A stretch of DNA of 64,000 nt. Origin: Roseibium sediminicola. GTDB taxonomy: Bacteria; Pseudomonadota; Alphaproteobacteria; Rhizobiales; Stappiaceae. Both the position numbers and the translations under genes were made by a program. The stretch is from contig NZ_JALNMJ010000010.1 of the NCBI RefSeq assembly GCF_023156505.1, positions 1 through 64,000 on the forward strand, written 5' to 3'. The number at the start of each line of letters is the position of its first letter. Position 1 is the first letter of the stretch. Below, piece after piece: positions 19,732-26,819 of this stretch. The notes under the pieces were generated by a model. The model saw nothing but the letters and a program-made list of their open reading frames with translations, had not been told where the DNA came from and did no database searches.

Positions 19732-20496
19732 ATGACATCCACCGGAAAAATCGCCCTTGTCACCGGCGGAAGCCGCGGCCTTGGCCGCAACACCGTCCTG
19801 CAATTGGCGCAGAACGGCATAGACGCGGTCTTCACCTACCGTTCCAGCCAGGCGGAAGCGGCCGCAGTTGCCGCCGAAGTCGAGGCTCTGGGCGGCAAGG
19901 CGGTCGCCCAGCAGCTGGACACATCCGACATCTCCGGCTTTGCAGACTTCGCCGGCCAGCTTCAAACCATACTGAAAGACACCTGGAACCGGACCAGTTT
20001 CGACTTCCTGATCAACAATGCCGGCATTGGCATCAACAAGCCTTTCGCGGAGACCAGCGAAGCCGACTTCGACCAGCTGATGAACGTGCATGTGAAAGGC
20101 GTCTTCTTCCTGACCCAGACCCTGCTGCCGCTGATTGCCGATGGCGGCCGGATCCTCAACCTCTCCTCCGGCCTCGCCCGCTTCTCCCTGCCCGGCTATG
20201 CCGCCTATGCATCAATGAAAGGCGCGGTGGAGGTGCTGACGCGTTATCTGGCGAAGGAACTGGGGGTGCGCGGTATTGCCGTCAACACGATTGCGCCGGG
20301 CGCCATCGAAACGGATTTCGGCGGTGGCGCCGTGCGCGACGTTCCGGAGGTCAACCAGTATGTCGCCTCCGTCACCGCCATGGGCCGGGCCGGCCTGCCG
20401 GACGATATCGGCGGCGCGATCGCCGCGTTGCTGGCCGGTCAGTCCGGCTGGATCACCGGCCAGCGGATCGAGATATCCGGCGGCATGCATATCTAA
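19732..20496 (+). CDS. Short-chain dehydrogenase/reductase (SDR)
   Basis: 254 residues from the ATG at 19732, preceded by AGGAG. A classical SDR: cofactor motif TGGSRGLG (about 12-19), NNAG, catalytic Ser in LNLSSG, and YASMK as YxxxK. The C-terminal GWITGQRIEISGGMHI is typical. It reduces or oxidises a carbonyl/alcohol with NAD(P)H; the substrate is unknown. The residue after the first beta strand region (TYRSS) hints at NADPH preference, which is inference. It is divergent from the broken AraC gene 170 bp away, an arrangement common for AraC-controlled SDRs. A strong terminator follows. Confidence 0.92.
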   Translation: MTSTGKIALVTGGSRGLGRNTVLQLAQNGIDAVFTYRSSQAEAAAVAAEVEALGGKAVAQQLDTSDISGFADFAGQLQTILKDTWNRTSFDFLINNAGIGINKPFAETSEADFDQLMNVHVKGVFFLTQTLLPLIADGGRILNLSSGLARFSLPGYAAYASMKGAVEVLTRYLAKELGVRGIAVNTIAPGAIETDFGGGAVRDVPEVNQYVASVTAMGRAGLPDDIGGAIAALLAGQSGWITGQRIEISGGMHI

Positions 20497-20506
20497 GAAC
20501 CTAACT

Positions 20507-20534
20507 GACGGCGGCCAAACCGGCCGCCGTCTTT
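20507..20534 (+). terminator. Terminator after SDR gene
   Basis: A perfect 10-bp stem, GACGGCGGCC (20507-20516) with GGCCGCCGTC (20522-20531), has a 5-nt loop. It is followed by a short TTT, 10 nt after the SDR stop codon. Confidence 0.75.
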
Positions 20535-20557
20535 GGACTGTTCGCATGCCCCGATTT

Positions 20558-20662
20558 CGTCATCCCGGACAAGCGCAGCGCAGATCCGGGACCGGCGAGC
20601 CAGAAGACTCTACGCACTTGGCTCCCCGATCCCGGCTCGCGCTTTGCTTGGCCGGGATGACG
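20558..20662. repeat. Dispersed CGTCATCCCGG palindromic repeat
   Basis: An imperfect long palindrome begins CGTCATCCCGGACAAGCG and ends CTTGGCCGGGATGACG. The same class recurs at 39874-40003. Such repeats are common between genes in alphaproteobacteria. Here it lies between the convergent SDR and GST genes. Confidence 0.8.
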
Positions 20663-20730
20663 TCGGTTGGGAAGTGCCGTTGCCAACAAGGTTCGGTGGC
20701 GCTCGAACTGTCCGTCGCCAGTCCCGGGCC

Positions 20731-21381
20731 CTATTCGGCCGCTTCGGCCGGGGCTTGCGGAGCGGTGGACTGCCAGGACGGCAGGCTTTCCAGGCGCAGA
20801 TACCAGGCTTTGACATTCGGATAGGCGTCCAGCGGCACCTGGGACTGCGGGTGCAACGCCAGGGCCGACGCGGCGCCAACCGCAAAATCGGCAACGGTCA
20901 CACTGTCTCCCAGAACATAGTCACGCCCTGCAAGATGCTCGTTCAGGACGGCGGCAAACCGGTGGAAATTTTCCATGGCCGCGTCGATCTTGGACTGGTC
21001 CGGACCGCCCATGCCGAAAGCCGGCTTTGCGATGGTTTCCCAGACGATATCGCCAAGCGCCCGGTTGTAATGCTGCACTTCCCAGGACATCCAGCGCAGG
21101 ATCTCGATGCGGCCGCGCTTGTCGGAAGGGCAGAAACTCTCAGCGCCCTGCCGGTCACCGAGATAGATCATGATCGGGTTAGCTTCCCAGAGCTTCAGAT
21201 CGCCATCCACCAAAACCGGCACTTTCTGGTTGGGATTGACCGCCTGGAATTCCTCGGTGCGGTGCTCGCCCTTGATCAGGTCGAATTTCCGGATGTCGGT
21301 GCCTTCCTTCAGGCCCAGATGCTCGACGGTTGCCAGGACACGGCGGCTGTTGGGGGACAGATCGGTGACAAAAAGCTTCAT
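20731..21381 (-). CDS. Glutathione S-transferase family protein
   Basis: 216 residues. The N-terminal thioredoxin-like domain (1-80) has LSPNSRRVLATVEHLGL carrying the likely catalytic Ser, the cis-Pro in QKVPVLVDG, and the glutathione-binding WEANPIMIYL, where EA replaces the usual ES. The C-terminal all-alpha domain (about 95-205) contains the VADFAVG N-capping-box region. It probably conjugates or reduces electrophiles with glutathione in the cytoplasm. It is divergent from the ArsR-SRPBCC operon, and the palindrome at 21467-21502 could influence both directions. Confidence 0.93.
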   Translation of the reverse strand: MKLFVTDLSPNSRRVLATVEHLGLKEGTDIRKFDLIKGEHRTEEFQAVNPNQKVPVLVDGDLKLWEANPIMIYLGDRQGAESFCPSDKRGRIEILRWMSWEVQHYNRALGDIVWETIAKPAFGMGGPDQSKIDAAMENFHRFAAVLNEHLAGRDYVLGDSVTVADFAVGAASALALHPQSQVPLDAYPNVKAWYLRLESLPSWQSTAPQAPAEAAE

Positions 21382-21466
21382 TTTACCCTCTCCTGTTCAG
21401 ACAAATGCGCGGGGGAAGCGCCTTCCGTTGAGACCGGCCCAGAACGGCGGCCTTTACTCAACCTGA

Positions 21467-21502
21467 TGGTTGACTATAATGAATTCAGATGATAGTCAAC
21501 CA
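21467..21502. promoter_or_regulatory. Inverted-repeat operator upstream of ArsR gene
   Basis: TGGTTGACTAT (21467-21477) and ATAGTCAACCA (21492-21502) are perfect 11-bp arms with a 14-nt spacer. They end 13 nt before the ArsR start at 21516 and lie between the divergent GST and ArsR genes. This is likely the ArsR autoregulatory operator. The arm covers an alternative ATG at 21489, which favours the downstream start. Confidence 0.7.
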
Positions 21503-21515
21503 AAAGGTTCACCTT

Positions 21516-21851
21516 ATGACTGTGATGGACATGCCCCAACTCGACACCACCTTTTCAGCCCTCAGCGACGGCACCCGCCGGGCGATTGTCGCCCGGCTCG
21601 CCGATGGCGAGGCGCCGCTGTCCGAGCTTGCGGAACCGTTCGACATGTCGCTGACGGCGGTCTCGAAACACCTCAGGGTGCTGTCCGACGCCGGTCTGGT
21701 CGAAATCGAAAAACGCGGCCGCACCCGCCATTGCCGCCTGCGCGGCGCACCGATCAAGGAGGCGGTCGACTGGCTCAGCAAATATGAAGGCTTCTGGATC
21801 GACCGCTTCGACGCGCTCGCCCGCCACCTTGCCAAGGAGGACAAAGACTGA
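21516..21851 (+). CDS. ArsR family transcriptional regulator
   Basis: 111 residues from the ATG at 21516; an ATG at 21489 overlaps the operator arm and is less likely. A winged helix occupies most of the protein: FSALSDGTRRAIVARLADGE, then LSELAEPFDMSLTAVSKHLRVLSDAGLV as the recognition region. No metal-binding Cys pair of the ELCVCDL type is present, so this belongs to the non-metal group usually paired with SRPBCC proteins. It overlaps the next gene by 1 nt (TGATG). Autoregulation through 21467-21502 is inferred. Confidence 0.93.
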   Translation: MTVMDMPQLDTTFSALSDGTRRAIVARLADGEAPLSELAEPFDMSLTAVSKHLRVLSDAGLVEIEKRGRTRHCRLRGAPIKEAVDWLSKYEGFWIDRFDALARHLAKEDKD

Positions 21852-22342
21852 TGACCGTTCAACAACCCGCCCGCGAATTCCTGAAATCCGAGCCCGGTCT
21901 GGAGCCGGTCATCGTCGAGGGCCTGTTCCGGGCAACGCCCGCCCGCGTCTTCCGCGCCTTCACCGAACCGGAAGAGGTCCGCTGCTGGTTCCTGCCGAAA
22001 GGCGGCAATCTGGTTGCCGCCGAAATCGACCTGAAGGTCGGCGGCCGCTGGTGCTTTGTCATCGAGAAAACGGACGAGAAGCAGATCCATTTCGAGGGTG
22101 AATACCTGGCGATCGAAGCCCCGAACCGGCTGGAATTCTCCTGGCGCCATGTCCAGGAATTCGCCGACGGCACCCGCGAGGCAACCGACAGTTCCAAGGT
22201 CACCGTTTTGTTTGAGGAGGCCGGCAAGGCGACGGAAGTCAAGCTGCGCCATGAGGCCATCAAGACCGAAGATGCCCGCCGCGGCGTCGGCGGCGGCTGG
22301 AACGGCTGCTTCCTGCGTCTGGTGGAGTTTGTCGTCGAGTGA
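21851..22342 (+). CDS. SRPBCC/AHSA1 domain protein
   Basis: A 163-residue START-like beta-grasp protein with an AHSA1 (activator of Hsp90 ATPase homologue 1-like) domain over most of its length. It has the typical FRATPARVFRAFTEPEEVRCWF opening and the C-terminal GWNGCFLRLVEFV. It is translationally coupled to the ArsR gene (stop/start overlap). ArsR plus SRPBCC pairs are widespread; the SRPBCC partner is thought to bind a small hydrophobic ligand, but the ligand is not known. Confidence 0.92.
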   Translation: MTVQQPAREFLKSEPGLEPVIVEGLFRATPARVFRAFTEPEEVRCWFLPKGGNLVAAEIDLKVGGRWCFVIEKTDEKQIHFEGEYLAIEAPNRLEFSWRHVQEFADGTREATDSSKVTVLFEEAGKATEVKLRHEAIKTEDARRGVGGGWNGCFLRLVEFVVE

Positions 22343-22384
22343 GGCACGAAGAGGTGGACAAGGCTGGGTCTTGCGGCAGTCGCA

Positions 22385-22535
22385 GGTGTCACCCCGGGCA
22401 ACCAAAGGAAGACCCGGGTCCTACTCGTTTGCAGCGACTTGGCCGGTTGGCTGGGCCTCATACTTAGCTTCCCACCTCGACAAGCTGAAATGCGAGTGGG
22501 CCCGGATCTGCGCTTTGCTGGTCCGGGGTGACACC
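22385..22535. repeat. Imperfect palindrome GGTGTCACCCCGG
   Basis: Arms GGTGTCACCCCGG (22385-22397) and CCGGGGTGACACC (22523-22535) are perfect 13-bp complements about 125 nt apart. Further partial complementarity is present inside (ACCCGGGTCC.. and ..GGGCCCGGAT). It fills most of the 221-bp gap between the SRPBCC and DUF899 genes. It looks like another dispersed intergenic repeat. Confidence 0.6.
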
Positions 22536-22563
22536 CGGGTTCAAACCAATCAGGGAGAAGATC

Positions 22564-23271
22564 ATGACTGCCCCGAAGATCGTCAGCCGCGAGGACTGGC
22601 TGGAAGCGCGCAAGGCGTTTCTGGCAAAGGAAAAAGCCTTCACCAAAGAGCGCGACGCGCTCTCAGCTGCGCGTCGCGAGCTTCCAATGGTGATCGTCGA
22701 CAAGGATTATGTCTTCGAGACGGAAAACGGCAAAAAGACGCTCGCAGGCCTGTTTGGCCAGCACAGGCAGCTGATCGTCTATCATTTCATGTTCGGCGAG
22801 ACCTGGGAGGAAGGCTGCCCGAGCTGTTCGTTCTGGGCGGACAATTACGACCGGCTCGATACGCATCTGGCCGCCCGCGACACCGCGCTCGTTGCGATCT
22901 CCAACGCGCCGCTCACAAAGCTTCAGGCCTACAAGAAACGGTTGGGCTGGAGCTTCGACTGGGTCTCGACCGCAGGCAATGGCTTCGGCGTCGATTTCGG
23001 CGTCACCTTCCCGGACAAGGAGGTCCGGAATGGCCAGGGCTACAATTATACGGACGCGGCCTTTTCGGAGGAACTGCCGGGCGTCAGCACCTTCCTGAAG
23101 CTGGAGGACGGCCGGATCGCGCACACCTATTCCACTTATGGCCGCGGCCTCGACATGCTCAACATGGCCTATAACCTGCTCGATCTCACCGCGATGGGCC
23201 GCCACGAGGACGACCTGCCCTGGCCAATGGCCTGGCTGCGGCGGCGGGACCGGTACGGGGTGGAGGGCTAG
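22564..23271 (+). CDS. DUF899 thioredoxin-like protein
   Basis: 235 residues from the ATG at 22564, with GGGAGAAG as ribosome site. It belongs to the DUF899 family, a thioredoxin-fold group. The opening REDWLEARKAFLAKEKAF is typical, and YHFMFGETWEEGCPSCSFWAD carries a CPSC motif where a thioredoxin active site would be. Family members have no established substrate; a thiol-dependent redox role is plausible. It sits downstream of the ArsR-SRPBCC pair, but a repeat separates them, so cotranscription is uncertain. Confidence 0.92.
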   Translation: MTAPKIVSREDWLEARKAFLAKEKAFTKERDALSAARRELPMVIVDKDYVFETENGKKTLAGLFGQHRQLIVYHFMFGETWEEGCPSCSFWADNYDRLDTHLAARDTALVAISNAPLTKLQAYKKRLGWSFDWVSTAGNGFGVDFGVTFPDKEVRNGQGYNYTDAAFSEELPGVSTFLKLEDGRIAHTYSTYGRGLDMLNMAYNLLDLTAMGRHEDDLPWPMAWLRRRDRYGVEG

Positions 23272-23475
23272 CTCCTCCATCGCCTTCATCGGCCGCCTAG
23301 CTTTCCCCGCTCCACTGGTCTGCGGCAGAGGGACAGATGTGAAAGCTTCACAAAAGCCGGTTGCATCATTTTCAAACCTGACTTATGAACAAAACCCGTT
23401 AACCGTCGGGTCACGCTTTTGCGCCACCTTTGACGGCAACAGACCTGAAGACGACCAAAGGCCCAAGGCAGACCC

Positions 23476-23577
23476 ATGATCGCGGCACGCGACATTTCCG
23501 GTTCTTCTGCGATCGCGCTGACCCAGCGCGGCGGCCTCCTCCTACTTGGCGATCTCCTCCTTCTTAGATGCCCCTGA
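23476..23577 (+). CDS. leuL: leu operon leader peptide
   Basis: A 33-residue reading frame starts 242 nt upstream of leuA, with an AAGG ribosome site 7 nt before the ATG. The sequence ends with two runs of four consecutive leucine codons, LLLLGDLLLL, then RCP-stop. A leucine-codon-rich leader directly before 2-isopropylmalate synthase is the signature of ribosome-stalling attenuation. A hairpin with a T-run follows. When leucyl-tRNA is scarce the ribosome should stall on these codons and allow readthrough. There is no other reason for eight leucine codons in ten here. Confidence 0.85.
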   Translation: MIAARDISGSSAIALTQRGGLLLLGDLLLLRCP

Positions 23578-23632
23578 GCGTCGGCTGCTCCGCGTCTTGA
23601 TCCGCGGAACGGGCACTTAGGGGAACGTTTTT
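23571..23632 (+). promoter_or_regulatory. leuA attenuator hairpin
   Basis: CCCCTGAG (23571-23578), overlapping the leader stop, can pair with CTTAGGGG (23616-23623) through one G-U pair. It encloses an inner CCGCG/CGCGG stem (23590-23594 with 23603-23607). AACG then five T follow. This fits the terminator form of an attenuator. The competing antiterminator pairing was not worked out. Confidence 0.6.
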
Positions 23633-23717
23633 CAAAAACCGCATCACGACAATCGGATCGCGCCTCCCAAGCCCAACACCGTTTCACGGCGCCGATCCAA
23701 GCCAGGGACGAAACATC

Positions 23718-25274
23718 ATGACGACCACCTCCGAGAAGGATCAGATCCGGATCTTCGACACCACCTTGCGCGACGGCGAACAGTCGCCCGGCGCGTCCAT
23801 GACGTTGGAAGAGAAGCTGCAGATCGCCGAAATCCTCGACGACATGGGTGTCGACATCATCGAAGCCGGCTTCCCGATCGCCTCAAATGGCGACTTCGAA
23901 GCCGTCAGCGAGATCGCCCGCCGTTCGAAGAATTCCGTCATCGCCGGTCTGGCCCGCGCCATTCATGCCGATATCGACCGTTGCGGCGAAGCCGTCAAAC
24001 ATGCCGGGAAAGGCCGGATCCACACCTTCGTGTCGACCTCCCCGATCCATCTGAAATTCCAGATGAACAAGACCGAAGAGGAAGTGCTGTCGATCATCAC
24101 CGACACGGTGACCCGCTCGCGCAACCTGATCGACGATGTCGAATGGTCCGCCATGGACGCGACCCGCACGCCGATCGACTATCTGTGCCGCTGCGTGGAG
24201 GCCGCCATCAAATGCGGCGCCACCACCATCAACCTGCCGGACACGGTCGGTTATGCGACGCCGGAAGAATACAAGGCCATGTTCGAGCAGATCCGCGAGC
24301 GCGTGCCGGACAGCGACAAGGCGATCTTCTCCGTGCATTGCCATGACGACCTGGGCCTGGCTGTCGCCAACTCGCTGGCCGGTGTCGCCGGCGGCGCGCG
24401 CCAGATCGAGTGCACCATCAACGGCCTCGGCGAACGGGCCGGCAACGCGGCCCTGGAAGAGATCGTCATGGCGATCCGCACCCGAGCCGACGTTCTGCCC
24501 TATGCCACCCAGATCGATCCGAAATTCATGGTGCGCGCCTCCAAGATGGTCGCTGGCGCCTCCGGCTTCGCCGTCCAGTACAACAAGGCGATTGTCGGCA
24601 AGAACGCCTTTGCCCACGAGAGCGGCATCCACCAGGACGGCATGCTGAAGAATGCCGAGACCTACGAGATCATGCGTCCGGAAGATGTCGGCGTGAAAGC
24701 CACCTCCCTGGTCATGGGCAAACATTCCGGCCGCCACGCCTTCCGCGACAAGCTGAAGGAGCTGGGGTTCGAACTGGGCGACAACGCCTTGCAGGATGCC
24801 TTCCGCCGGTTCAAGGACCTGGCCGACCGCAAGAAGCATGTCTATGACGAGGACATCGAGGCGCTGGTCGAGGACGAGATCAACATCCTGGGCGAAAGCA
24901 CCAAGGTGATCGCGCTCACCGTCATTGCCGGCACAGGCGGCCCGCAGAAGGCCATCCTGACCATGGATGTGAACGGCCAGCACATCACCAAGGAAGCCAC
25001 CGGCGACGGTCCGGTCGATGCCACCTTCAACGCCATCAAGGACATCGTGCCGCATGAGGCGACCCTGTCGCTCTATCAGGTACACGCAGTGACCGAGGGC
25101 ACCGACGCCCAGGCGGAAGTCTCCGTCCGTCTGGAAGCCGAGGGCCGGATCGCCACCGGCAAGGGCGCCGACACGGACACGCTGGTCGCCTCGGCCCGCG
25201 CCTATGTCTCGGCCATGAACAAGCTGGCCCTGCGCCAGCAGACCGGCAACCCGGGCGCGCTGCAGGCGGTGTAA
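23718..25274 (+). CDS. leuA: 2-isopropylmalate synthase
   Basis: 518 residues, the usual length for the bacterial type with a C-terminal leucine-binding regulatory domain. It condenses acetyl-CoA with 2-oxoisovalerate, the first committed step of leucine synthesis. The HMGL-like TIM barrel begins with [16 protein letters not shown] (metal Asp and catalytic Arg), includes HCHDD with metal-binding His residues, and NGLGERAGN. The LeuA dimer/regulatory domain covers about 390-510, implying feedback inhibition by leucine. It is preceded by the leuL leader and attenuator and followed by a strong terminator. Its substrate chain depends on ilvC at 1620. Confidence 0.98.
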   Translation: MTTTSEKDQIRIFDTTLRDGEQSPGASMTLEEKLQIAEILDDMGVDIIEAGFPIASNGDFEAVSEIARRSKNSVIAGLARAIHADIDRCGEAVKHAGKGRIHTFVSTSPIHLKFQMNKTEEEVLSIITDTVTRSRNLIDDVEWSAMDATRTPIDYLCRCVEAAIKCGATTINLPDTVGYATPEEYKAMFEQIRERVPDSDKAIFSVHCHDDLGLAVANSLAGVAGGARQIECTINGLGERAGNAALEEIVMAIRTRADVLPYATQIDPKFMVRASKMVAGASGFAVQYNKAIVGKNAFAHESGIHQDGMLKNAETYEIMRPEDVGVKATSLVMGKHSGRHAFRDKLKELGFELGDNALQDAFRRFKDLADRKKHVYDEDIEALVEDEINILGESTKVIALTVIAGTGGPQKAILTMDVNGQHITKEATGDGPVDATFNAIKDIVPHEATLSLYQVHAVTEGTDAQAEVSVRLEAEGRIATGKGADTDTLVASARAYVSAMNKLALRQQTGNPGALQAV

Positions 25275-25299
25275 CCGAGCAGGGACCCTAGCCAAAACA

Positions 25300-25345
25300 A
25301 ACCCCTGGAACCGACCGGCATTCCGGCTCCGTTCCAGGGGTTTCC
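25300..25345 (+). terminator. Terminator after leuA
   Basis: AACCCCTGGAAC (25300-25311) pairs with GTTCCAGGGGTT (25331-25342), a 12-bp stem ending in TTT, 26 nt after the leuA stop. Confidence 0.85.
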
Positions 25346-25812
25346 TGTATTGAAGGCACTTAGTTCACACTTTCGCAAATAAAAAAACACGCTGTTTTCG
25401 TCACAAATAAAGCGTCATACCTGACCCCGAAAATTAACTCTATTGCCTGCTCTCAAAGACATTGCAGAGAATTCACAGTTAATTTCTGTGTCCGAAGATT
25501 TCTTCCTCTTGAAATAATCCAGCGCGATGATCAACTCAATTGTTACGAATTGGTGACAAGGTCTTCGGCGAACGTCACGCGCCATCTGGCCGAATAAACG
25601 AAGGATATATGTACCGCCCGCCCCGCGGGTGACAGATTGCGCAAGAGAAGGTTTTAAACCTTCACCGCAGCCAGCCTCGCGCACTGTTGCGATTGCATGA
25701 CGAGAGCGCCGTTCGCGTCATGTGCCCAGGAAGACACAGGAATAACGAGAAGTGGTCTGTTTTTGCAGGCCGGGCCACTTCAAAACAAAAACCCAAACAT
25801 GGAGAATCAACC
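25346..25812. other. 467-bp AT-richer gap before the spike-like gene cluster
   Basis: No convincing gene is seen here. The base composition is noticeably more AT-rich than the surroundings (for example 25370-25560), as expected for a long promoter and 5' leader of the cluster starting at 25813. Small reading frames lack family resemblance. A GGAGA ribosome site precedes 25813. Confidence 0.5.
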
Positions 25813-26730
25813 ATGGCTCTGCATCCCCACCGTCACAATGCGCCGGCCGCAAGACGGACGATGTTCTATCTGGTCCCGACCAGCAGCCCGTCCTCGACGA
25901 CCGACAAAGTGGGGGCGTTTCTGCGTCTCGGCGAATATTCCGACGTGGAACACCGGGTTTTTGATCACGGTCACCAGTCCGACCTGTTTCCCGCCCAGCA
26001 TATCTCCGACGAAGGCAATGACAGCTCCGTCTATACCAACGCCGCCGGCGGGTCCGAGGGCATCATGATGTCCTGCGATGGCCGCATCCTGGTGAAGGCC
26101 GCGGAGAAAATGTATCTGGAATCAGGCGACTATCACCAGAAGACCAACGGCAATCACACCTTCGACATCAACGGCACGCAGAACACCGCCATTCAGAACC
26201 ACTACAATCTGAGCACCGAAAGCGGTGACATGACCATCACCAGTGCCAGCAAGCTGAAGGTCACCTGCCAGAAGGAAGAGCGCAAGATCAAGGACAAGTC
26301 CGAGCACACTTACGACAAGTGGCACCTGATCAAATACAAGGACTCCTACGAGAGCCACAAATGGGGCTGGGACTTCAACAGCGTCTATGGCTTCAACATG
26401 ACGACCTACTACGGCGGCATCATGGAATCCGTCTATGGCGTGCGCATGCAGTTCGACAAGTTCAACTTCTTTTCCGATTGGGTGTGCCTGAACTGGAAAG
26501 GCACCCAGATCGACCTGAAGGCGATCGTGATGAAAAAGGTGACGGCAAAATTCGGGTCCACCGATTGCACGGCCGAATGGAACCAGATCATGGTGGGCCT
26601 GGAGAGCTTGAAGGTCGAGAACAGCCAGATGAAAGGCATGTGCAGCAATCTTCAGGTCGAGACCGTCCAGGCAGACCTGAAGAGTTCCGGCTGCGACGTC
26701 AAGCTCGGCAATCTCACCTGCTACGTCTGA
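25813..26730 (+). CDS. Unrecognised beta-rich, spike-like protein of the DUF2169 cluster
   Basis: 305 residues from the ATG at 25813. I recognise no named family. The N-terminus (MALHPHRHNAPAARRTMFYLV) has no signal peptide. From about residue 85 the sequence is a string of short alternating beta-like segments (KMYLESGDYHQKTNG, NHTFDINGTQNTAIQ, LSTESGDMTITSASKL) like the needle part of VgrG/gp5 spikes. A Trp/Tyr/Phe-rich middle follows (about 175-235), then a Cys-containing beta tail ending TCYV. It has no enzyme motif. It is the first of six same-strand genes with DUF2169, pentapeptide, DUF4150 and DUF3540 proteins, so a structural role in a secreted spike is inferred. Confidence 0.6.
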   Translation: MALHPHRHNAPAARRTMFYLVPTSSPSSTTDKVGAFLRLGEYSDVEHRVFDHGHQSDLFPAQHISDEGNDSSVYTNAAGGSEGIMMSCDGRILVKAAEKMYLESGDYHQKTNGNHTFDINGTQNTAIQNHYNLSTESGDMTITSASKLKVTCQKEERKIKDKSEHTYDKWHLIKYKDSYESHKWGWDFNSVYGFNMTTYYGGIMESVYGVRMQFDKFNFFSDWVCLNWKGTQIDLKAIVMKKVTAKFGSTDCTAEWNQIMVGLESLKVENSQMKGMCSNLQVETVQADLKSSGCDVKLGNLTCYV

Positions 26731-26819
26731 CCCGATCCGGATCCCAGACATCATGGCCGGATGATTAAGCAATTGGCGCTAGCATCCGGTCCAAAGACAA
26801 CAGACGGTGAGAGAGCAGC

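Noticed and set aside
23286..23687. A 133-residue minus-strand frame upstream of leuA
   Set aside because: It is antisense to the leuL leader and attenuator, Arg/Cys-rich and without family resemblance. The leader on the other strand explains the region.
25415..25684. An 89-residue minus-strand frame in the gap before the spike module
   Set aside because: No ribosome site, no recognisable domain, and the composition is that of AT-rich promoter DNA.
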